A stretch of DNA of 64,000 bases from Solea solea (taxonomy: Eukaryota; Chordata; Actinopteri; Pleuronectiformes; Soleidae), in assembly GCF_958295425.1 (NCBI RefSeq), contig NC_081137.1, positions 12,501,254 through 12,565,253 on the forward strand, read 5' to 3'. The notes below the pieces were generated by a model that searched no databases, was not told the DNA's origin, and was given only the letters and a program-made list of their open reading frames with translations. The translations under genes and the position numbers were made by a program. Position 1 is the first letter of the stretch; every line of letters starts with the position of its first letter. Of the stretch, positions 1 to 14,338 are shown in pieces.

Positions 1-2464
1 ATTAATGAACTCTAGGGAAGGGCCCACCGTCATGGTCTATGGGAGTAGGAACATTTTTTACCTGAGGAACAAAAATACAAAACCCTTCTTCTGGAAACGT
101 TTCTCTGCACTCTCTACATGATTTCAGCTTCTTTCTTTTTTTTTTCCTCTTGCAGCTTCATGAAGTGTTCTGTGTGGCGTAAATAGAGCTATGAATTTAG
201 CATCTGTTTTGTTTTATTCTACCAAAATGTATTTCTCCACATTTACTATTGCGTTAGGTAATATTTCAGTACTTGCACATTAATTATCTAACGCTATGGC
301 TGGCTGCCACATTCTAATATGTCCCGCAACAGCTTCATAATGAACTGATGTATATATTTTTTATACTTTCTCAACACAACACAAGAGAATTATAAATGTG
401 GGTTTTGCTCCATTGCAGCATTGTAGAGCTGTTGCACTACTTTTTGCAGCGTTGTTTACCACGTTGTTTATCACTTGTTTACCACAGTGAGTGATTGTTC
501 ATGTTTGACATGTTGCATCATGTCAACTGTGCTGACTTATTTTAAGATAAAAAGAAAAAAAAGAAAGAAAGAAAACCAGCTGTGTGTAATTTAATTGGTA
601 GTAGAATTTAATTAAAAAAAGAAGGAGCGGAATTACGTAACTGAGTTATGTTGTGGTGACATTTCTTCCATTTAAGGAAGCACAATATAATAGAGAGTTA
701 TGTTTTAAATTAACTGGTGATGCCTTGGTGGTAAATACATCAGTACAACTGTGTTATTAATAGCAAGTTTGTTTAAAAGCTGTCAAAAGACCTGGGCTAA
801 ATTATTTGGGTAAAATGTCCAAATAAATGTGGCATATGTTGCTATAGCAATTTCATTTAGAATATGATTTTATCATCAAGTCAGTTTTTAGTTTAAAACG
901 TACTTTGTTGAAATGTAAAGGTCCAGTGTGAAATTATTGTCTTTTGGTACGAATGAAAGAAAACAATTAAATTAGATTAAATCTCTAAAGGCTTTCTCAG
1001 TGTTGTCACCTAAATTGTATGAATTGCTGCAAAATTTAAAAAAAAATGTTTTTTAGTTCTTTAGATCATTATATTAATATAATATTGATATAATAATCAC
1101 AATAGTAATTTTAATAATTATAATAATAGTGAGCTTTATTTGTAAAGCACCTTTCCAAGAGCAGTTACTGTACAATTGCTGAAACCAAAATATAAAAGCA
1201 GATGAAAAAGCATAGCAATGAGCCAACAACTAAAACTTGGACAATAATGTTTAAACTCCCTGAGTTCTGTGACAGCAACATTTGTGGAAACACTGAAATA
1301 TTAAAATTGTGTAAAACCTGTTATTACCTCCACATCCAGTGGAAACAGAAAAAGGTTCTACAATGTTCCCACAGTGTATTTTGGTAGAGACAATTTAATA
1401 TTTTATATTACTGCAGTATGTGAATTGAAGAGCTGAGGCGAATCAACATTTTTAAAGGGCAAAATATAACATTGTAAAAATGCCACGCCTGTTACTATTC
1501 CCATGATGCCTTTGGCTATTCACGGACGCGTCAAGCAAGTAGAAGAGTTTTGGTGCTTGCGCTAGGTGAGCAGCTTGCGCAAGACGTGACGAATTCTTGA
1601 AATACATCAATGATCCAATTGCAATGACATCACCATCACTTTAGCAACATTGGCAACTTTTGCTCTTTTGTTAGCATGACAGCCACTGCTCTGCTAACCT
1701 CCAATAGCTTCCTATAGCATCCATGTAGCATTTATTAGCAACTGCATTCACAGCCATGGGCACCTTTCAACACAGTCAGTTGTTTAACTGCACTAATTCG
1801 GACTCATGTTTATTATGGCCTGCATTGTTGTCCTATTTTTACCTCTGCTTTTGTGCTTCACTTCCTCCTGAAGTCAACATCTGCCTCTTCAGCAGCTGCA
1901 TGTGCTATTGCTGTGTTCCTCGTCTCAGTTTGCCTGTGACTTGGTGCACAGAAGCAACGATACAGAGAATACATCGGAACTTTTTCATTGAAAACAGCTG
2001 TCAACCACAGCTGGAGCAGCAAGACTGAACCAATCCAATTTTTACCAAAAAAAATGTGCCAACACATGGAAGAAGCAACATGGGGCTGAGCTACGGAGTC
2101 GTTCTCCATGAGTTTGCTCATGGCCATTTGATCCATTTTTTTCAGGACAGCTGGTAGCCATATTTGTTGATCTTATTTTGTTGTTTTACCCCAAAAACAT
2201 GCAATTGAACACTTACTGTGTGTTACAGAAATGCATATGGCATTATTTAGAATCTGAATCTAAATCAATAATGCCTCTGTTTTTTTTTGCCAAGTAGATA
2301 TAAGGAATTTGTGTTTTGATGCAGAACACATGAAAATACAAAAAGGACAATATGATTAAAGCTGATTAAAAAGTTGTAACTCTCATGCCTTTTCTATGAC
2401 CTTCACATCTCCAAGTCTGCCTGGTCCTGAGTCCTGAGTCCATCTGTTTGCCAAATAATGAATT

Positions 2465-2470
<6 letters not shown>

Positions 2471-2495
<25 letters not shown>
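2471..2495. repeat. Poly(A) run
   Basis: Twenty-five consecutive A residues. It may be the tail of an old retroposon, but no recognisable SINE or LINE body precedes it. Confidence 0.9.
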
Positions 2496-5400
2496 TCAGT
2501 CTTAGATGGGTTTTATTTTTGTTTTACAGGATGTAAAACACGATGTGCTCATTTAATACACACCAATCGTTCTGTTCTTTAAATGGCGGGAATTTACAAG
2601 CCCATGCACATGAAAATATTTGCAGCATGGGTCGAGTCAGTTATAGCCCTGAGAATCGGTTCAAATATTTTGACCCCTTGTTCTCAAAAACATCCAATTA
2701 TTGTGACATAAACAACATTTTTTAAGCCGGGCACACATTTTGCCCTCTGTTAATTTCAGCCTGCTGCCTTCTCACAACTCGGTCATCCCCCAATACAAAT
2801 GAAATGCACCTCCCACTCTTCGCTCAGAGCCACAATCTTCCCACTGTGAGTGCTCTGCAGACTGTGATAGCGGCACACAAAACTAAACTGTGATGAGATG
2901 CACATGGGCCCACACATTAAAAACCACAATACAAGACATCCCTTGCCTTTGCTGTACTGTATATCTGTTGCCGTGTCTAGAAGGTTCCCAGTTGGGAAAG
3001 TTTCAGCGACGTGACATGTATCGGAATGAGAGCTAAGGACACCTTCTCCCTTATTGGCAAATTTCACATTGAACAGTAATGAGTTATAGGTGTGATGAAT
3101 GAAAGTGACACCAATCTGTATGCCAAGCTGGCCTCCAGTGGCACAGCTGGAGCAGTCAAATCCAAGGAAGATAATTAATGCAGCCTGCCATACATACTGC
3201 TCAACAACTTACTCATCGCATAACAATCAATTTAAGCAATCTGTCACACATGGTCGAAAGTGCGTGGCACAAGTGCATTGTCCAGCTACAACTTGTGTCT
3301 GGATTATTCTTAGGTGTGTTTTTGGGTATAAAAATCAATCAAAGCAATAGTTTTTTTTATTATTATTGATATTTGACTGTCAATCTGTCCAGGATGAAAA
3401 GGACAATACATTTTAATGAATGTGACATCTAGCTGTGGCTTATAAGCAGCTAATCTCCCGGGTTATGCTTTTAAAAGAATAAGACATAGTAAAACAAATA
3501 ATCTAGAACTCGAACATGAGCAGAGAGCGTAACAATAAACCCAACATCGACAAACATTGACAATACTGCAGAGATGATCACAATGCTCAGTTACAGCAAA
3601 CGGGAATAGAAAATGGAAAAAGGGGAAAGGGATCGCATTGTTCAAAGATTTGCCTGAGTCAAAAGCTTTAAAAATCAGTTTGTTTGTTTTATTTCAAATG
3701 GCATAGTTGGTCCACTAAAAATGGACCAACCTGAGCCGAGGTGTCTAACACCGGACCAGGAATCAAACCCAGCACCTTCTTTCTGTGAATCCACCTTTGC
3801 TGCCCACCTTCAAGCCTTGCACCTTCAAAAATCAGTCTATTCAGTTGGTGGAAAATACAAATGAATATCCCTCACTTCACCCTCCCCTCCTAAGTGTGTT
3901 GGAGAACTTATGTAGGCATCAATCGACTACTATGACCTTCAAAATGCATGATAGCAACTAAACTGGGACCACAGGAAAATGTGTAATTGTGCTATTAATA
4001 TATTGTTACATGTATCCACTTGTATGTATATTTTAAGTGTGTTAAGTGTTTTTTTTTTTTTCTGGGAAAACTAGAAAAAACTGCTGTTTCTTTAAAAAAA
4101 CAAAAACTTTAAGATGTCTTTTTAGTGTGACATTTGAAGCTTTCAGGAAAGCACACCAGCCCAGTTTCACTGAACAGCTTGGCACCTTCTGAATGGGCAC
4201 GTGAATTGGGTAAAAATTGAATGAGATTAGTAAGGTAATAAATACAATGACATTGGAAGCCCATGGGCAGTGTACTGAGAGCAGGTTAGCTGCGCGGAAG
4301 GGAGCCCAATTACAGTGTAAATGCATTTCTGGTAACGGCAGTGTTTAGAATCCCCACCGATCACTTTTTGCGGACTATTAGAGTAATTTCCTCGACTTAC
4401 TCGGCTACTATTTTCCGAGATTGAAAGCAGTAAAAGTCTTTCTCTCCTGCTGCTGTTTTTGGGATTTGTGTGTGTTCTCGGTTTGGCATCGTTTTGTTTT
4501 TGCAGCCCGTTTCTGTTGATGCATGTGCTTTGGTTTTCTGCAGATCGTTTTTCTCTTGCGGCGCGTTTCTCACGTTGCATTTGTTTCCGTTTGTTCTTTT
4601 GAATCTGCATCTGTTTGTGAATATGCAATATTTTTATTTTAAAGTGATTACACACTTAACATACTCATCGGTAGTATATTCAAATGCTATCAATAAAATT
4701 CCAGTTGAATGCAGGAAACTCGTGAGAGAATTGCAGCACTCGTTAGACACCAAGTAGAACTATTTTCACCACAAGGATTTTCTGAAGGATTTTCCGCAGT
4801 CTTGTCATCCAGCGTAAAATTAAGAGACACGGAGTGAAGGGGATCTGCAACCTGGCAAAGTGGCAGTTTGTGTTATACACTAACAAACGTCTATGCCCCT
4901 TAGTCTCAGCCAGATTAAAACACTGTATGTTAATTTATAATTCAATGCTCTTTGAAAGGTCATATCAAATCCACCTTTGGCTATAATAATGTATAACCAA
5001 GGTTAAATCATAAGTAAATTTAGAATTCAATGATCATATTATTATCAAAATGGATCTTCAGTGTGCAGGAAATCTGTCCATCTTTTTTTATTAGTGTGTC
5101 AATATTTGATCTACTTGAAGTTGTGACTCTTATATATAGGAATCAAATGTGTCTCCTTCCCTGTGTATTAAATGGCCATTGTCTTCCCTCTGGTTTTTGA
5201 CATTGCAGTGGAATTATACATGTCCTTTAGTTCCCCTTTCACTTCTCTGGTCTGTGACAGTAGCTTTGGGCAGTACTTGTTTTAATTCCTCTTTTTATGT
5301 CTCTGGATTGTTTTTCTTTTGCTCCTTTTCCCTCCCACCTCACCCCCTCCCTCCCTCCCTCCTCTCATCTGATTCTTTCTCCTCTGTTCACAGAAATATG

Positions 5401-5559
5401 TTCCGTGACCCACTGCAGTCACACTGTTCTGTTCAGTTGAAAAAAGGGTCTGCAGATGTGTGTTCCCATGATGCCTCTGACCAGAGACCACAGACTTTAG
5501 TTCTGGGAATTTGGGAGGATGCAGAGAACGATTGGGAAAGCTCAAAACCATTTCTTGTC

Positions 5560-5690
5560 TGATACATATACTATCACAACCTTTAGAATCTACAGATATC
5601 AGTCCAATACACACTTTGTTGCATCTTTTAAACTGCCAAGCTGTTCACAACACATGTGGCTGATGCATTTACCATCAAGCCAAAACCATC
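5560..5690 (+). repeat. Dispersed repeat, copy 1 (partner near 54.05 kb)
   Basis: By eye this stretch aligns with about 54040-54190. Shared blocks include TATCACAACCT, GATATCAGTCCAAT, an AACTGC..AGCTGTT stretch and a TGATG.ATTTACCA end. It is a dispersed repeat of unknown family, probably a remnant of a nonautonomous DNA transposon. Confidence 0.55.
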
Positions 5691-8600
5691 CATTTAAAAA
5701 AACACCATGTTCTTACTAGAAAACAAATAGAATGCCCCTATATAAAGGAAAAACAGGCCACATTTTACACTGTGTACTACTAGTAAGTAAAATGTAGGGT
5801 TTTTGGAATTTATCAGATTTTTAAGTGGTTTATTTTTCCTGATATCCAGTCCAGTGGTTTTGACCAGTAGTACCAATCCTGAGTTTTGCACTGGCTCATC
5901 CCTCATATTACACTAAATGTTAGGGATGAGCCATTTTGATACTTCACCGGCTGGGATAAAAAATGAATACAAATCTGCATGCTTCAAAATGCACACACTG
6001 TATATAAAATAAGCAATTTTGAGTTGAGTAATGTCTTGGGCTGTTTATTTCGTCTTTATGGGAGCAGAATATTTGTTGGAGAACTATGTCTTCGAAATAA
6101 CATTCAATGGCTAGCACAAATGTGTTGTTAACAGCTTGATAGTTGAAAAAAAAATCCAAAATGACTGCTATCAGACTGACAGACAGATCGGTATTGGTAG
6201 ATACTCAAGTTTGTGATCGGGCACCAAATGTGATATCGTGCCACCCCTGCAAAAACACTAAAAAACATGTTTGTTGTTTTCATATATACTCCAAATCTCT
6301 TTTGAAATTTGGAATTTCCCAAAAAAAAAAAAATCATCTTGATACATTTCTATTTTAAGTTCATGCTGTTGATGCAGCACCATATCAGTGCTCTCACCAT
6401 GACTCATCTCTTCATTGTACAGCAACTAAAAGCTCAATCTTATTTTGTATTGCATTAAATTGAAATATCATGCTTTCATAATTAAAAAAATAAATAAAAA
6501 TACACTTTCCCAAAGGTCAGGCAGTTACAATTAGAAGTCTGTGAGTGCACGAGCTTTAAACGTCCCTCCATCTAATGCTCACCACTCCTCTCTGCTGTCT
6601 CTCGGCCATTCATTTCCTTTCCCTGCGTCTTCATGCCAGTATCTTTACTTAAAGGTTGATGACTCTCCTCACATTTCCTTGGCCATTACCTAAAGCAAGT
6701 GTTGAATATGTATGAGTTCGGCTTCATAAACTGCTGCTCTCAGCGCTAAAGTCTGTAGGAAGCTTAACTCAGCAGATGAGTATAAGGAGAGACTCCGTGA
6801 AGAAGAAAGAACTTGTTTGATTTATCTTCAGTGATAGAGGACGAAACCAAATTCTTTATGTTGCCCTGGCAGAGGGAGTGACAGTTAGACATTTATCTAC
6901 GCATGTGTGTAGTGACTGTATTTTTGTGTGGCATAGTTTGTGCACTTGAATATGGACGTGCTTGAATTTCGTGCATGCAAGTGCTTTTGTGAGTGTCTGT
7001 CCATACCATTTTGCCTGAAGCTCTGAACAGTTGCCAGGCAACTGTGGCAGGCGGCTCAGCTCAGCACACAGTCAGGGCAGACACTTCCACATGCTTATGG
7101 TTCTGATTAGAGGCGTGGGCCAGTGCTGATATACGTAACCAGGTCAGAGTCACATCAGGACCAGAGCCAGGATGATCCAAGGATAAAGCAATTACTTCCA
7201 AAACATGTGAACTATATCCCGATTGCTGGGCATAGTCCCTTTAAAACTATTTCTGATATGGTTCGAATTAGAAACATTTCTATGGAAACTGCTCCTGCAA
7301 AAAGCAATAATAAGTTAATAAATTACTTTTTTTTTATATTACTTACTTTATATAAAATGTAATTGTGTTCTTTTTTTCACCTTTTACCATCCCTAATGTG
7401 TTTATATTCCATATTTTCATAGCATGGCTAACGCCAAACTGCATCTGAGTCACCTTTAAGATCGAGTCTGGAAAGAATGTAGTCACCTCCCACTTTCAAG
7501 GCGCGTGACCAATAGAATTGCATAGACCTACAATCAACCAGACCAATGATCTGGATGACAAATTTAAAGCGCCGGACAATCAACAAAGTGAAATGTTGTA
7601 GTTTTCTAGGAGCGATGGCTATTCAGTATCTCAGGGGAGCTGCTTAAGTTGCTTAAAATTGGTCTAAGTCTTAACATTTTAATTCCGTGTGATTTTAATC
7701 ACTCTTAAATGTAATATTTAATACTAAATGCCACAAGGTCAAGGCTGCAACAGCCTTTTTAAACCAATCACAGATGTCATATCACGATATGATGATATCC
7801 AAAATCGAAGATAATATCTTGCTCCATGTGAAGATATTGAGATAATATTGATGTTTCGCCCACTCCCCGGCGCTACCTTCTCCAAGTTAACATTTTGTGC
7901 AACCCCTGCATCTCTCACAGGCCGATATTTCATTGTGCAAAGTTGTCCTAAAAGGGTGAAAGCATTTGTGTCGTGTTTTTTTGTCAAAGGATTTTTGTAA
8001 TATGAATCATGATTTAGCCAGGGAACCCAAGCAAAAAAAGCTTTTAAAGTGCCGCTAGGTGTAGTGCACAGTGTTCAGTCAAGAGTGTGGTTGAGATGTG
8101 TGTCAAGCCGATGGTGGTGCGAAGGTCATTTTGGCAGGATGTCATCATCACCATCGTTATCATCCCTGCCATCACATTATAATCCATTTGCCGTTCAGCA
8201 CTCCAACCCACTGACTGCTGTCTCCCACCATCTGCCTGTGGACTCCTATCACTTTACTTTACTGCCACCCTTCACAACATTGATATATGTCTTTTTCATC
8301 TCCCGAGGAAACGTTTCGAATTGTGATCACTTTATTAATCACAAAGCATTGAGGTGTCTTTATGCCATATGGAGACAATCTAACCAACGGACTTCATGCA
8401 GCGACACTAACCATGACCTCAGGACCTTGTTTATAGTTTGAATATACTAGATTTTAATGTACATATCCTGACATAAGTAAACACAAGTATGCATGGCTGC
8501 ACTACAGAGCTGCAATTTATGTTTTCTTTACACCTGCTGTCAGTGAAATACGTTTTTTGTTATTATGTTAAATAGCTCTATATTCCGACAGCTACCACTT

Positions 8601-9963
8601 ATCTAGAGTAGAGGTTGTTTTTTTTTGTTTTTTTATGCAGATCCACTTTTTTAGGATGACAAACCTCTGGGGCCCAATATAAATTGTGACAAGCGCAAAT
8701 CTGTGCATAATATATCCCATTATCCCCACGAAACCATATCCAATATATTTTGATTTATTGCTTGATTTTCCACTTGTCGGTTTCTGTTTATACAACTCAA
8801 GTGATGTGTATATGAATATACACATATTAAAGAATAAATGTCCTGTCCCCTCACCAGAAACATTCATTGCGGTATAGGGAGCACAGTGTAAACAGCAGGT
8901 AGTTAGCCTAAAGCTAGTCCAAATTATAACAGCGCTGACAACCGCTTTAATGTCTGTCATCACATTATTTTGAATTAAATGACGTGAATTTGAACTGATT
9001 TAGTTAAGCTGCCTCACATATAACGCAGCAACTAGTCTGTGCCCGGCGAACTCACTTGGTCCGCAGTTGTTATGCTATTATTTGTAACTAACATAATTAG
9101 AACTATATAACATTGTAATCTAACGTATAGACTATTTGGCAAAGTATATCAGAAGTGCCCTTGACTTGGAATGGCATCAGAAGCTACTATGAGAAGTCAG
9201 GTGAAAGGTTTTGTTTTCACCTGTCGTAACCAATGTTTTAGCAATCCATAAACTGGATTTGAGCAACTGTGGGGCAGCTTTACAATGAAGCAACGGCACA
9301 AATCTTTCAATCTTGAATCTTTTATTTTGCGTCGTCCTAAGATTTTGGCAGCTATATTATCAAAATGTATTATTCAACATCTCAATCTGCATTCTATTGA
9401 AACAATCAAGACAAGAATATTTGATCATGTGGTAGGATTCACCGGAACCCCATCATCTATTGCTTTTGGAAATACTTAAAATTGATTGATAAGAAAGTCA
9501 TCTATTAAATTAATCTATTTCAGATTATACAATGAACGTTAATGTACTATACATTGTATTTTTGGTTTTGAAGTGCTTTGTTAAAATACAAAGTAGACCA
9601 ACTTACAATGTAAATCATGCTAAATATATAATGACATGGACCACCAATGGTCGCTGGACCCCCCAACTGAGAACCTGTGAAACAGAGCTTTCATTTTTGC
9701 AACGTCTAGGACGTTGACATGATCAACAGCTGATGTTAGGTTTCTCATCATTTAGTATAAATACAACATGTACGTCCCTCCTATGCTTTTCTGGTAGTGT
9801 GTAATTACATTTTCAAACCTTTGAGCTATTAAAATAATAAACAGTCAAAAATTTGAAAAGCGGCAGATGTCTTTGTGTGTGCTTGTGAGAATATGGTGTG
9901 AATCCTGTGTGTCTGTGGCTGACATTTACTTCAGTTTATTTTGTCTTGTTGTGGGAGTGTACA

Positions 9964-10532
9964 CAGAGCCGGATTAAATAAATGGACTATACTAGGCAGA
10001 CTGTATTTTTTGGGCCCCCCCTTCATCAATGGTATTTATGAATTGAAATCTGAAACTTACCAAAGTTACTAATAAAAGTTAATTCACATTTTACATTGCG
10101 TAGTCTTTGGTTACGAGTTGGTTCTTTGTATGCCAAAATAAGTCATGTGTCGTATATTAAACAGTCTATCAGACTATTTTTTGATTTTTATTACCTTATT
10201 TATACGTTACTGCGAGGCTCTATTAAATGCTATTAAATTATCCTTATCTGATCCATTGCAAGTGTCATTGTTAAGGCAGTAGTACCAGTAAATCACCAAT
10301 AGGTGTCAGCATTGCTATGTAAACAGAGCAAATAAGATAAATGTTGTAAGCTATTGCATTTAGCAGAAAATCTTGATTAAATGTGTTGATTAAATTGAAT
10401 AGTTTAATAAGTAGTCAAATCTTGAAACGCGGACCAAGTCATTCTTAGGTTTTGATTGTCCCTCTGTGTGGGCCCCCTGCCAATCGGGCCCTAGGCACGT
10501 GCCTAGTTTGCCTTTACGTTAATCCGGCTCTG
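9964..10532. mobile_element. Nonautonomous hAT-type MITE in nlgn2 intron
   Basis: The element begins CAGAGCCGGATTAA (9964-9977) and ends with the exact inverse TTAATCCGGCTCTG (10519-10532), so it has perfect 14-bp terminal inverted repeats. It is flanked by an 8-bp near-direct repeat, AGTGTACA (9956-9963) and AGTGTACC (10533-10540). Eight-base target duplications and CAG-type ends are the known signature of hAT transposons. The 569-bp body has no transposase ORF, so it must have been moved in trans. The single mismatch in the duplication fits an old insertion. Confidence 0.85.
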
Positions 10533-10850
10533 AGTGTACCAACTGCATAAGTAGGTGAAACATGCCTTCTGTTGTGCTCCTCTCTCTGCTTGTCTTCTTA
10601 ACTGCGTTGTATTTCCAGGTTGGGTCTTAAAAATGAGTAATTTGGCAGGTTTTCTGTGTAAAATCTCCTCAGACTGGCAAAGAGTCGGAGGCTGAGGAGT
10701 TTCATCTACTCTTAATGGGGGATAATGTTAAAATAATGACAATAAACACATAGGATTATGTTATCCTGTGCCTCTGAATTTATGTGCCGCTCCTCCATCT
10801 GCTCATAAATCTGTACTTTCTCCCTATGTTTGTTCTAATGTACCCCGCAG

Positions 10851-11036
10851 GCTTTCTGAGCACAGGGGACCAGTCTGCAAAGGGGAACTATGGCTTGTTG
10901 GACCAGATCCAAGCTCTGCGCTGGCTCAACGAAAACATCGGCCACTTTGGAGGAGACCCAGAAAGAATAACCATCTTTGGCTCCGGGGCCGGTGCTGCCT
11001 GTGTGAACCTTCTCATCCTCTCCCATCACTCTGAGG
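10851..11036 (+). CDS. nlgn2: nlgn2 exon with pseudo-catalytic elbow
   Basis: Starts after CCCCGCAG with two bases that complete a split glycine, and ends in a split glycine before GTGAGG. It encodes [19 protein letters not shown] and then the FGSGAGA loop. In an active esterase this loop would be GESAG; the serine is replaced by glycine, as is normal in neuroligins. 186 nt. Confidence 0.95.
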
Positions 11037-14000
11037 GTGAGGTTCCTTCACTGGCATTGTCACTTTTAGCTGTCAAACAGGATTAACTTTCACGACTCTG
11101 TGGGTTGTGTATTTCATTACAGCGCAATTACAGTTAGCAATTTCCGGCTGCTAACCTGCAATTTCAGCTGTATAACAGAGGATTCCATTTTTATGCTACT
11201 GTATTTATTATTTCAATAAACATACACTTGTTAAAGGCTATATATGTAAGATATGTGTTATATTCTGTAAGTCATAGAATGACTGTGATTGAATATGACT
11301 TGTTTGATCAAAGATTATGACTTGAATATGCAGATGCAGCCTCTTTAATTTCCGTCTCAAGAAAATTAATCATATAGGTTTGATGTAAAACTAAAGTGAA
11401 TCTGATGGTGGAACTTAAGCAACCACACCATACCCATTTTAAATGCTAAGGGTCTTTGTGTATCCCCTGTAATCTGAAGTAATCTGAAAAGCAACAGTGT
11501 GAGTGAGTAAACAGAAGAAGGATATTTTGCCATGAAGCCAATACCCACCTTGGCAAAGGAGCGCTGTAATAATCCCAAATAACATTGCACCAAATGAGGC
11601 AAAGATCAGTGAACTGCACTTACAAAATCACCCTTGTTCAATTATCCTTCTCCACTAAAGTAAAAATAAATCTTGCAGTAGCATTGGGCCATTAGAGCAG
11701 TACTTTATGATCCAGAGCAGTGGCCAATACAGCTTATTAAGGCTACTTTCTAGGTCTGTTTTTGGATGTTGGATCTCTTAAATACACACTTGCTTTTGAT
11801 ATGACCTTCTGTCAGAACACATCCTGGAAGGTGAATTAAAATGGCTTGTTTTCCAAAGAACTAAGACGTTATGTTATTACCAAACCATCAACCTTCACCC
11901 CAGCAGACATTGGACGGATAAAATCAACATCTTGTATGTGCTAAATGAAATGGCATATGTTTTAACGTTTAATTAAATAACTGAACCGTATGAGTGTGTG
12001 TGTGTGTGTGTGGTGGGAGGCTCATCTCTGTATCTGTTCTGAATCAGAAAATATTCAAGAGGACAAGGAAAAGCATTTCAGTAATTGGGTAGTACTGGCC
12101 AAGTTGGTATTTTTTGACAAGTAGCCAGCTGTCGACTGCACTGCTTGCTGTCAAATACTCACTGATACACTCACAACCTAACTCGAATGCTTTGCATGGA
12201 CACTGCCGTGCTGCACACGCTGTGTGGATTATAGCGTTCAACCCTGGCAGATGTTGTGTCGTATTATATTAGGAGCCCCTTTTTTAAATTTCTTGTCAAA
12301 ACTTGTTATCACTTCAGTGATGAAATACAATGAAATGTTGGGCTAGCTTGAGTTTTTGTATTTCTCACAACTTTAATTCCACTGCATTTCCTAAATAGGA
12401 TTAATTTTTTTTAAAAAAAAAAGAAGGAAGAATTAATTTGACTAGCGATGTTGGGACCACTGACCTGTGGGTCGAGATCGTTAGCAAAACAGTCAAGACC
12501 AGATATATTTCTCAAAAAACCTAACTTTTTAATTTTTGTCTAAATTCTGCACTTTCTGCATGGAGTTTGCATGTTCTGGGTTCTTCGGCTTCATCCCAAA
12601 ATATGCAATATGGGGATTACGTAAATTGGATGCTCTAAATTGACTGTAGGTGTGAATGAGAGTGAATGTCTATTTGTCTCTATATGTGGCCCTGTGACCT
12701 GCCTATCGCCCTATGTCACCTGAGATTGGCACAGTGCCCCCCGGATGGAGGTTTATGTTTAATGTTAAATGTGGTGAATTCTCAAAAATCTAAAAAAAAA
12801 TGTGTACTTTTACTTTCAACACTTGAGTATGCATGTGTGTGTGTGCGCGGGCGTGTTTGTACAGGGGAGACATTAGATGAGCAGTGGAGCTGGAGCTGCA
12901 GCGGAGAGGCTTTTTAATTGATTTCACAGGGAGAGGAGTGGGGGTGGGGCACATGCAGAATATGGGGGGGCTTAATTATTAATGACAGAATCTGCAGATA
13001 AAACAGAGGGACAGCAAACCACTTTACATAACAGTGCAGCGATGCAACAGTGCGAGTGTTTTCTGCTCCTCTTGCTGTCTCTGTTCCTGTCGCTCTCGCT
13101 TTAATCCAGCATCGCCCACTGCTCTGTGCACAGTTGTCACCCGTTTTCTTGTTGCTGTCTCCTGCTGGATGTTATGGAAGCTCTGAATTTTCCTTCGCTC
13201 ATATTCATAAAGATTTTCTGCAGCTATGAAACACAGCAGGTTATCGTCTCCCTTTGTACGTACGCAGTATAGCTCTACAGTCACTCCTCTTCCTCCGAGA
13301 TATGCATTATTGAGATCTCTCAAGCTGTAAAGCCTTGAGGGTCCCATCAGCTGCTCGCAAAAGTGTGTCAGATGAAAGAATATGCTATGTGCTATATATG
13401 ATCCCGCTCTGTACAGGCCTGTTCCAGAGGGCCATTGCGCAGAGTGGCTCCGCCATCTCCAGCTGGTCAGTCAACTACCGGCCGCTAATGTACACAAAGA
13501 TCCTCGCGAGGAAGGTCGGCTGCACTCTGGAGGACATGGGTGAGTTGGTGGAGTGCCTGCGGAGGAAAAGTTTCCGGGAGCTGGTGGACCAAGATATTCA
13601 GCCTGCACGCTATCACATTGCCTTTGGACCTGTGGTGGATGGGGATGTCGTTCCAGATGATCCTGAGATCCTCATGCAGCAGGTCAGAGCTCGTTTCTCT
13701 GTGTGTCTTATAGACATGTTCACAAGTCTCAAGTCTTTGTGCTCCAAGTCAAGTCTCTCGTTCCATCTGGTCTGTCCCTAACACTGCATAGCTAAATCTT
13801 TTTAATTCCAAGCATGTACTGTACTACCATCCACACAGTGTTCAGAGTTTGTCATTACATTAAACAGGCTGAAGTACAGTGCCATACCGAAGAGTAACCA
13901 GCCCACGACTGACACCTACTGGTATAATTTAAGTGTCCTCGAGTCTCAAGTCTTTTGAGGTTGAGTCACAACTTAAGTCGTGAAGTCACTGTTTGTTTTA

Positions 14001-14281
14001 TTTAAATAAATCGTTTTATATCTGCAGTACATCCCTGAGCCACATGAGGGAGCTCATTCCCACCAGTGACACAAGAAATACTACTACTGGGCTCAGTTAA
14101 GCTAGCATGAGGATGGACATGAACCGACCCCTTTGATAATGAAACGCCAAAGTCCAGTGAAAGATTTGTTAACCAAATTTGCACCCACAACGCCACATAC
14201 AAGTAAAACATGGCATTAAACCGAACACTGCACATGATATGCTTGTTGCATTGTCCTTGATTGTTACACTTTTTTGACATG

Positions 14282-14338
<57 letters not shown>

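Larger units (their letters stand above)
1..9955. other. Intronic/upstream DNA of nlgn2, no exon seen
   Basis: No coding exon can be supported here. Because the first neuroligin exon in the window starts with a split codon and lacks about 200 N-terminal residues, this stretch is inferred to be a long 5' intron of nlgn2. It is AT-rich and holds a 25-A run (2471-2495), an AAAG-rich patch near 546-572, a fragment resembling a minus-strand SINE head near 3709-3800, and a repeat at about 5560-5690 that recurs near 54.05 kb. A hAT-like MITE candidate lies near 5920-6255, with roughly inverted GGGATG-type ends. The listed ORFs here are short, low in complexity and resemble nothing I recognise. Confidence 0.6.

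Noticed and set aside
1..60. CCACCGTCATGGTCTATGGG resembling the KPVMVYIHGG exon of neuroligins
   Set aside because: The reading diverges at once (PVMVYGSRN), the IHGG motif is absent and no splice sites fit.
4227..4655. 142-codon minus-strand ORF rich in Lys, Gln and Arg
   Set aside because: Low complexity, no recognisable family, overlapping ORFs on both strands and no splice or promoter signals.
5149..5562. 137-codon + strand ORF
   Set aside because: Starts in a pyrimidine-rich patch, has no domain or splice context, and is overlapped by an equally long minus-strand ORF.
14283..14336. Microsatellites and SINE arrays as CRISPR-like repeats
   Set aside because: There are no unique spacers between regular repeats, and the genome is eukaryotic.
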